64,000 nucleotides of DNA, from contig NZ_ABLD01000006.1 of assembly GCF_000172415.1 (NCBI RefSeq), positions 310,001 to 374,000 on the forward strand, in the 5' to 3' direction. Numbering within the stretch: the first letter of the stretch is position 1; each line of letters opens with the position of its first letter. Below, one piece after another: positions 58,807 through 64,000 of this stretch. The DNA is from Paraburkholderia graminis C4D1M. GTDB lineage: Bacteria > Pseudomonadota > Gammaproteobacteria > Burkholderiales > Burkholderiaceae. Below the pieces are notes generated by a model, which did not search any database, had not been told where the DNA came from, and was given only the letters and a program-made list of their open reading frames with translations. Position numbers and translations under genes: made by a program.

Positions 58807-60090
58807 ATGAAAAAAATGCGTTGGGTTGTGATCTTTCTATGCTTTCTCGCGATCGCCGTTAACTACATCGACCGTGCGAATCTCGCGGTCGCCGCGCCGC
58901 AAATCGAAAAGGCGCTGGGCATCGGCCCCGCCGAAATGGGCTTCATTCTGAGCGGCTTTTTCTGGACCTACGCGTTGATGCAGATGCCGTTCGGCTGGTT
59001 CGTCGATCGCGTCGGCGCGCGCATTGCGTTGCCGCTCGCAGTCGGCTGGTGGTCGTTGTTTACCGCCGCGACCGCGGTGACCACCAGCGTCGCGGGCATG
59101 TTCGGCTGCCGGCTGCTGCTCGGCGTGGGCGAGGCGGGTGCGTATCCGTCGTGCGCGAAGCTCGTCAGCCAATGGTTTCATCCGCGTGAGCGCGCGATCG
59201 CGACGAGCATCTTCGACAGCGGTTCGCGCGTCGGCTCGGCGCTGTCGATTCCTGTCGTCGCGCTCATCATCAGCGCGCTCGGCTGGAAAGCGGCCTTCGT
59301 GCTAACCGGCCTGCTCGGCGCGGTGTGGATCGCGGGCTGGTTCGTGATTTATCGCAATCCGTCGCAAGACGATCTGGACGGCGCGCACGACGCGACGCGC
59401 GCGGCGCAAACGAGCGGCCAGCAAAAGGTCACGTGGGCGTCGCTGTTTCGCCACCGCACGCTGTGGGGCATGATGCTGGGCTTCTTCTGCCTGAACTTCG
59501 TGATCTATTTCTTCATCACGTGGTTTCCGAGCTATCTCGTGCAGACGCGCGGCTTTTCGCTGAAATCGCTCGGCACGCTCGGCATGATTCCGGCGTTGAT
59601 CGCGATTCCCGGCGGCTGGCTCGGCGGCTATGTGTCCGACGCGCTGTTCCGGCGCGGCTGGAGCCTGACCGCGGCGCGCAAGACGTGCATGGTCGGCGGC
59701 ATGCTGTTGTCGTCGGTGATCACGCTGTCGGCGTTCACGGAGAACGTGTATCTGATGCTCGCGTTCTTCGGCATCGCGTACGGCAGCCTCGCGTTCGCCG
59801 CGGCGAGCATCTGGTCGCTGCCAGGCGACGTTGCGCCGACGCCGGGCCATGTCGCGTCGATCGGCGGCATTCAGAACTTCGCGTCGAACCTGGCGGGCAT
59901 CGTCATCACCACGTTCACCGGCGCGATGGTCGCGCTCACCAAGGGTTCGTTCACGATTCCGCTCGTGGTGGCAGGCGGCTTCTGTTTTCTCGGTGCGTTC
60001 AGCTATCTCGTCATCGTGGGCCGCATCGAGCCGTTGTCGATCGAACCGGCTCGCGACGACGAGCGCGAGCGCGTGAGCTCCACTGTCTGA
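58807..60090 (+). CDS. MFS hexuronate-type transporter (ExuT/ACS family)
   Basis: The 427-residue carrier has twelve helices with anion:cation symporter signatures: LAIAVNYIDRANLAVAAP in helix 1, GWFVDRVGARIALPLAVGWW in the loop after helix 2, RLLLGVGEAGAYPSCAKLVSQ and FHPRERAIATSIFDSGSRVG. The group carries hexuronates, hexonates and galactarate-type acids with protons or sodium. ATG 58807 follows AGGAGGAGAC, 26 bases after the dehydrogenase stop, so the operon is tight. Confidence 0.92.
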   Translation: MKKMRWVVIFLCFLAIAVNYIDRANLAVAAPQIEKALGIGPAEMGFILSGFFWTYALMQMPFGWFVDRVGARIALPLAVGWWSLFTAATAVTTSVAGMFGCRLLLGVGEAGAYPSCAKLVSQWFHPRERAIATSIFDSGSRVGSALSIPVVALIISALGWKAAFVLTGLLGAVWIAGWFVIYRNPSQDDLDGAHDATRAAQTSGQQKVTWASLFRHRTLWGMMLGFFCLNFVIYFFITWFPSYLVQTRGFSLKSLGTLGMIPALIAIPGGWLGGYVSDALFRRGWSLTAARKTCMVGGMLLSSVITLSAFTENVYLMLAFFGIAYGSLAFAAASIWSLPGDVAPTPGHVASIGGIQNFASNLAGIVITTFTGAMVALTKGSFTIPLVVAGGFCFLGAFSYLVIVGRIEPLSIEPARDDERERVSSTV

Positions 60091-60123
60091 CCCATCCGAT
60101 TCATTCTGCTTTCGAGGCTTCTC

Positions 60124-61671
60124 ATGTCGACTCAAGCCAGCGTTGCGTCCGCGATCATCCGTCTGCATCCGGGCGACGACGTCATCATCGCGACTCGCCA
60201 GCTACTGCCGGGCACGCGCATCGACGCGGAGCAACTGGTGGTCACCGGTTTGATACCGCCCGGCCACAAGATCGCGACGCGCGACATCGCGAAAGGCGAG
60301 CCGGTCAAGCGCTATAACCAGATCATCGGCGTCGCGCGCGAAGCGATTGCGCGCGGCCAGCACGTTCATGTGCAGAACCTCGGCATGTCCGAGTTCGCGC
60401 GCGAGCATGTGTTCGGCGTCGATGCGCAGCCGACCGCTTATGTGAAGGAACCCGCGCACTTCATGGGCATCCGTCGCGGCGACGGGCGCATTGCGACGCG
60501 CAATTACATCGGCATCCTGACGAGTGTGAATTGCTCGGCGACGGTCGCGCGCGCGATCGCCGATCACTTCCGCCGCGACGTGCATCCCGATGCACTCGCC
60601 GATTATCCGAACGTCGACGGCGTGATCGCGCTGACGCACGGCCTCGGCTGCGGCATCGACACGCAGGGCGAAGGCATCCGCATTCTGCGCCGCACGCTCG
60701 CGGGCTATGCGGTGCATCCGAACTTCGCGTCGGTGCTGTTCGTCGGGCTCGGCTGCGAAACGAACCAGATCGACGGCGTGCTCGAGGCCGGCGGTCTCGG
60801 CAGCAGCGACCTCAAGCTGCGCAGCTTTACGATCCAGGACAGCGGCGGCACGCGCAAGACGATCGAGCGCGGCATCGCGATGGTGCAGGAAATGCTCGCC
60901 GACGCGAACCGCATCCAGCGTGTGCCCGTGCCGGCTTCGCATCTCAGCATCGGCTTGCAGTGCGGCGGCTCTGACGGTTACTCGGGCATCTCCGCGAATC
61001 CCGCGCTTGGCGCCGCGGTCGATCGCGTCGTGCGGCATGGCGGCACCGCGATTCTCTCCGAGACGCCGGAGATTTATGGCGCCGAGCATCTGCTCACGCG
61101 CCGCGCGGTGAGCCCCGCCGTGGGCGAGAAACTGCTCGCGCGAATCGCATGGTGGCAGGACTACTGCGCGCGCAACGGCGGCGCGCTCGACAACAATCCG
61201 TCGGCCGGCAACAAGGCGGGCGGCCTCACGACGATCCTCGAAAAATCGCTCGGCGCGGTCGCGAAGGGCGGCACGACGAATCTCGTCGACGTCTACGAAT
61301 ACGCGCAGCCGGTCGCCGCAAAAGGTCTCGTGTTCATGGATTCGCCGGGCTACGATCCGGTCTCCGCGACGGGCCAGGTTGCGTCCGGTGCGAACGTGAT
61401 CTGCTTTACGACGGGGCGCGGCTCCGCGTATGGCTGCGCGCCGTCGCCGTCGCTGAAGTTTGCGACGAACAACACGCTGTGGGAGCGTCAGGCGGACGAC
61501 ATCGACCTCAACTGCGGCGGCGTGATCGACGGCAGCGCGAGCATCGACGAACTGGGTGAAGCGATCTTCCAGATGATGCTCGATTGCGCGTCCGGCACGC
61601 GCACGAAAAGCGAATTGCATGGCTACGGGCAAAGCGAATTCGTGCCGTGGCAAGTCGGCGTGGTGACGTGA
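60124..61671 (+). CDS. uxaA: Altronate dehydratase
   Basis: The 515-residue protein joins an N-terminal SAF domain (about 10-80) to the UxaA/GarD catalytic region: GIRRGDGRIATRNYIGILT, ALTHGLGCGIDTQGEG, GLGCETNQIDGV, SIGLQCGGSDGYSGISANPA and GSAYGCAPSPSLKFATN, with metal-binding Cys and His residues. It dehydrates altronate to 2-keto-3-deoxygluconate. Galactarate dehydratase is the near alternative, but the tagaturonate-reductase-like neighbour favours altronate. The uronate isomerase and KDG enzymes are not in the window. Confidence 0.9.
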   Translation: MSTQASVASAIIRLHPGDDVIIATRQLLPGTRIDAEQLVVTGLIPPGHKIATRDIAKGEPVKRYNQIIGVAREAIARGQHVHVQNLGMSEFAREHVFGVDAQPTAYVKEPAHFMGIRRGDGRIATRNYIGILTSVNCSATVARAIADHFRRDVHPDALADYPNVDGVIALTHGLGCGIDTQGEGIRILRRTLAGYAVHPNFASVLFVGLGCETNQIDGVLEAGGLGSSDLKLRSFTIQDSGGTRKTIERGIAMVQEMLADANRIQRVPVPASHLSIGLQCGGSDGYSGISANPALGAAVDRVVRHGGTAILSETPEIYGAEHLLTRRAVSPAVGEKLLARIAWWQDYCARNGGALDNNPSAGNKAGGLTTILEKSLGAVAKGGTTNLVDVYEYAQPVAAKGLVFMDSPGYDPVSATGQVASGANVICFTTGRGSAYGCAPSPSLKFATNNTLWERQADDIDLNCGGVIDGSASIDELGEAIFQMMLDCASGTRTKSELHGYGQSEFVPWQVGVVT

Positions 61672-61749
61672 CACGAACCCGCACGTCACGCAAACTGAAA
61701 CCCGATTGAAACGCGATAGCCGCATGAATCGCTGATAGGAGACACTGAA

Positions 61750-63017
61750 TTGGAACGCCGCCTTTATGCAGGCCGCGACGTGAAGCGTGCGCATGGCATC
61801 GACGATCTGCGCGCGATGGCGCGCCAGCGCTTGCCGAATTTCTGTTTCGAGTATGTGGAGGGCGGTTCCGAAGACGAGGCGACGCTGCGCCGCAATCGCG
61901 ATGTGTTCCGCGAACTCGCTTTTCTGCCGCGCACGCTCGTGAACGTCGAAAAGCGCAATCAGAGCGTGACGCTGTTCGGCGAGCGCAGCGCTGCGCCGTT
62001 CATGATCGGCCCGACCGGCTATAGCGGACTGATGTTCCGCGAAGGCGACGTCAAGATGGCGAGCGCGGCGGCGGCGGCCGGCATTCCGTTTGTACTGAGC
62101 AACGTATCGACCGTCGCGCTCGAAGACGTCGTGCGGCGTGCCGGCGGCCGCATATGGATGCAGGTCTACATGTACCGCACGCGCGAATCGCTTGCGAAGC
62201 TCGCGCAGCGTTCAGAGGCCGCGGGCATCGAAGCGCTCGTCGTGACGACCGACAGCGCGGTGTTCGGCAAACGCGAATGGGATCTGCGCAATTACGTCGA
62301 GCCGCTGAAGCTCGACTGGCGCAACAAGTTCGATGTGCTGCGGCATCCGCGCTGGATGGCGAACGTGTTGTGGCCGAGCGGCATGCCGCGCTTCGCGAAT
62401 CTCGGCGACTTGTTGCCGCCTGGGCAAAACAGCGTGAAGGGCGCGACGATCACGCTTGGTCAGCAACTGGACCCGTCGCTGTCGTGGGACGACATCCGCT
62501 GGTTGCGCGATTTGTGGCCGCATCGGCTGATCGTGAAAGCGTGCTCGGCGCGGCCGATGCACTCGAAGCGGTGCGTGCGGGTGTCGACGGCATTGTGCTG
62601 TCGAATCACGGCGGCCGGCAACTCGACGGAGCGGTCTCGGCGATGGATGTATTGCCCGAGGTCGTCGAGCAGGCAGGCGGCAGGCTGTGCGTGATGCTCG
62701 ACGGCGGATTCCGTCGCGGCACCGACATTCTGAAAGCGGTCGCGTTGGGTGCCGATGCGGTGCTGCTCGGACGCGCGACGACTTATGGCTTGAGCGCGGG
62801 CGGTCAGCCGGGCGTCGAACGCGCCATCGACATTCTCAAAACGGAGATCGACCGTGCGCTCGGACTGCTCGGTTGCCGCGATATCGCGGAACTCGACCGA
62901 AGCTATCTGCGCCGTGTTGGGCACGACGGGGCGCTATCGCGGCCGCTGCAGGAACGACGCGTTCCCCTTATCGATCATGACGCTCCGGTGACAGGCGAGC
63001 CTTACGTGCAGGCGTGA
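61750..63017 (+). pseudogene. FMN-dependent 2-hydroxy-acid dehydrogenase, broken by frameshift
   Basis: Residues to about 263 (DDLRAMARQRLPNFCFEYVEGG, PTGYSGLMFREGDVKMA, WMQVYMYRTRESLAKL) form the N-terminal two thirds of an FMN 2-hydroxy-acid dehydrogenase (L-lactate/mandelate type), reaching LIVK with the conserved Lys. There the frame fails. The rest (VLGAADALEAVRAGVDG, the active-site SNHGGRQLD, MLDGGFRRGTDILKAVALGA) continues in the +1 frame; one missing G in AAAGCGTG at 62536-62543 explains it. The first frame ends at 62694. The start is TTG 61750 behind AGGAGA. Either a recent pseudogene or a base-call error. Confidence 0.88.
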
Positions 63018-63037
63018 GATGCAAGGCCGCGCTCTGT

Positions 63038-64000
63038 TCACTGCGCAAGCTGCCAGCGCAATACCGGATGCGTGGCGCCTGCCGGCATCGCCCACACGCC
63101 CGTTGAGCTGAAGTCGTAAGTGGGACCGAAGCTCGACGGCACGCTCATTTCCGCAGTGGTCAATCCCTTCGCCGCCGATGTGCCAGTGCCGCTATACACG
63201 TCGCGCGTCGCGTGAGTGGTTTGCGTATCCCAGTAGACGTCGCCCGCAATCGTGCCGTTGTTGGTGCTCGCGACGCCGAGCGCGGGCGGACCTAGCGCGG
63301 GCTGAATGCTCTGGATGACCTGGCCGGTCGCGAACGACTGCTCGATCGTGCCGTCGTTTCGTTGGACCAGGGCGGCGCTGCCATCTGTGCAGGCCGTGCC
63401 GTTGCCGCCGCCGCAATAGTTCGGCTGGAACGATACCTGACCCGTCGCATACGACTGCGAGATGAGGCCCGAGTTGCTTCCTGCGAATCCGCCTCCGCCG
63501 CCGGTATGCGCCTCCGCCGTCACCGCGCCGGTCGCATACGATTGCCTGATCGTCCCCGCGTTGATGCCCACGAGACCGCCCGGTGTGCCTTCGGCCAATA
63601 CATTGACGCTGCTGCCCGAGCGCGTGATCGTGCCGTAGTTATAGCCGACGAGGCCACCGGTACTCGACGCGTAGCTGTAGCCTCCAAAGTCGGATGCCGA
63701 TCCGCTCGTGCGAACGTAGGTGACGAGTCCGTAGTTGAATCCCGCCAGTATTCCGTACGATCCATAATCGTTCGGATCGCTAATGTTTCCGTTCACATTG
63801 ACATTACGCACGACACCCGTTGTGCCGATCACGCCGAAGAGTCCCGCTGCGCGCTGGTCGGGACCGCCGGTGATCGAACCCGGCGTAACGAGCACCGTGC
63901 GCGACAAGGTCAGGCCGCTGATGGCGTGACCCATGCCGTCGAACTGACCGGAGAACGGCGTGGCGCCGTCGCCGATGGAAGTGAAGGCGAACGCCGGCGG
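63038..64000 (-). CDS. GLUG-repeat protein, C-terminal part of a filamentous-haemagglutinin-like adhesin (5' end beyond window)
   Basis: About 320 residues are visible. It begins, at the window edge, with a FSGQFDGMGHAISGLTL-type motif found at the start of GLUG regions, then repeated GLVGYNYGTI, GLVGINAGTIRQSYATG, FAGSNSGLISQSYATG and similar units, the GLUG motif of beta-helical secreted adhesins and peptidases. It ends with WAMPAGATHPVLRWQLAQ, a typical C-terminus. Presumably exported by two-partner secretion or anchored at the surface; upstream TPS domain and transporter are not visible. Confidence 0.82.
   Translation of the reverse strand, partial: PPAFAFTSIGDGATPFSGQFDGMGHAISGLTLSRTVLVTPGSITGGPDQRAAGLFGVIGTTGVVRNVNVNGNISDPNDYGSYGILAGFNYGLVTYVRTSGSASDFGGYSYASSTGGLVGYNYGTITRSGSSVNVLAEGTPGGLVGINAGTIRQSYATGAVTAEAHTGGGGGFAGSNSGLISQSYATGQVSFQPNYCGGGNGTACTDGSAALVQRNDGTIEQSFATGQVIQSIQPALGPPALGVASTNNGTIAGDVYWDTQTTHATRDVYSGTGTSAAKGLTTAEMSVPSSFGPTYDFSSTGVWAMPAGATHPVLRWQLAQ

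Noticed and set aside
60202..61794. 530-codon minus-strand frame opposite uxaA
   Set aside because: Shadow of the altronate dehydratase gene; no family features.

Overview
The window looks like chromosomal DNA from a GC-rich betaproteobacterium of the Burkholderiales, most likely Paraburkholderia, Caballeronia or a close relative. This is inferred from base composition, dense gene packing and the gene set: CioAB-type cytochrome bd, a caa3-type oxidase with a fused cytochrome c, membrane PQQ glucose dehydrogenase, Mn catalase, DUF892, DUF4142 and DUF2795 proteins. I found no rRNA, tRNA, insertion sequence, prophage or CRISPR array.

Positions 1-7.4 kb hold surface-glycan genes: a heptosyltransferase-like GT9 cut by the window edge, a GmhB-like phosphatase, GT4 and GT2 glycosyltransferases and a PIG-L deacetylase. 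An ABC exporter fused to a degenerate histidine-kinase-type ATPase region and a receiver domain sits among them. Positions 7.5-9.9 kb hold a flavodoxin-like reductase paired with a PsiD-like phosphatidylserine-decarboxylase-family enzyme.

Positions 10-25.9 kb hold oxidative-stress and redox genes: Mn catalase, DUF892, two hemerythrins, Nudix, PQQ glucose dehydrogenase with an unusual Ala/Ser/Thr insert, cioAB with a 35-residue DUF2474 protein, a YdeP-type molybdopterin oxidoreductase, pncC-nadE and a GNAT protein. Positions 25.9-32.2 kb are a tightly coupled minus-strand operon coxB-coxA-coxC-small membrane protein-ctaG-triheme cytochrome c, in which successive genes overlap by ATGA.

Positions 32.5-46.3 kb are a general-stress island: two soluble PAS/GAF hybrid histidine kinases, two Hsp20 chaperones (the first with a probable SD-sequestering hairpin), another GT4 and many small hydrophilic or stress-associated proteins. 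Positions 46.4-47.9 kb hold an ArsR-like repressor and an Old Yellow Enzyme.

Positions 48-55.6 kb are a carbohydrate-acid catabolic cluster: a LacI regulator diverging from a TRAP transporter (with a split DctQ-DctM), a VOC protein, a RuBisCO-like protein and a DUF1537 kinase. The last two match the OiaX/OiaK pair of 3-oxo-isoapionate catabolism. Positions 56.6-63 kb are a second sugar-acid cluster: a FadR-type regulator, a tagaturonate-reductase-like enzyme, an ExuT-like MFS carrier, an altronate dehydratase and a frameshifted FMN-dependent 2-hydroxy-acid dehydrogenase. The window ends inside a GLUG-repeat protein, probably the C-terminal part of a large secreted adhesin.
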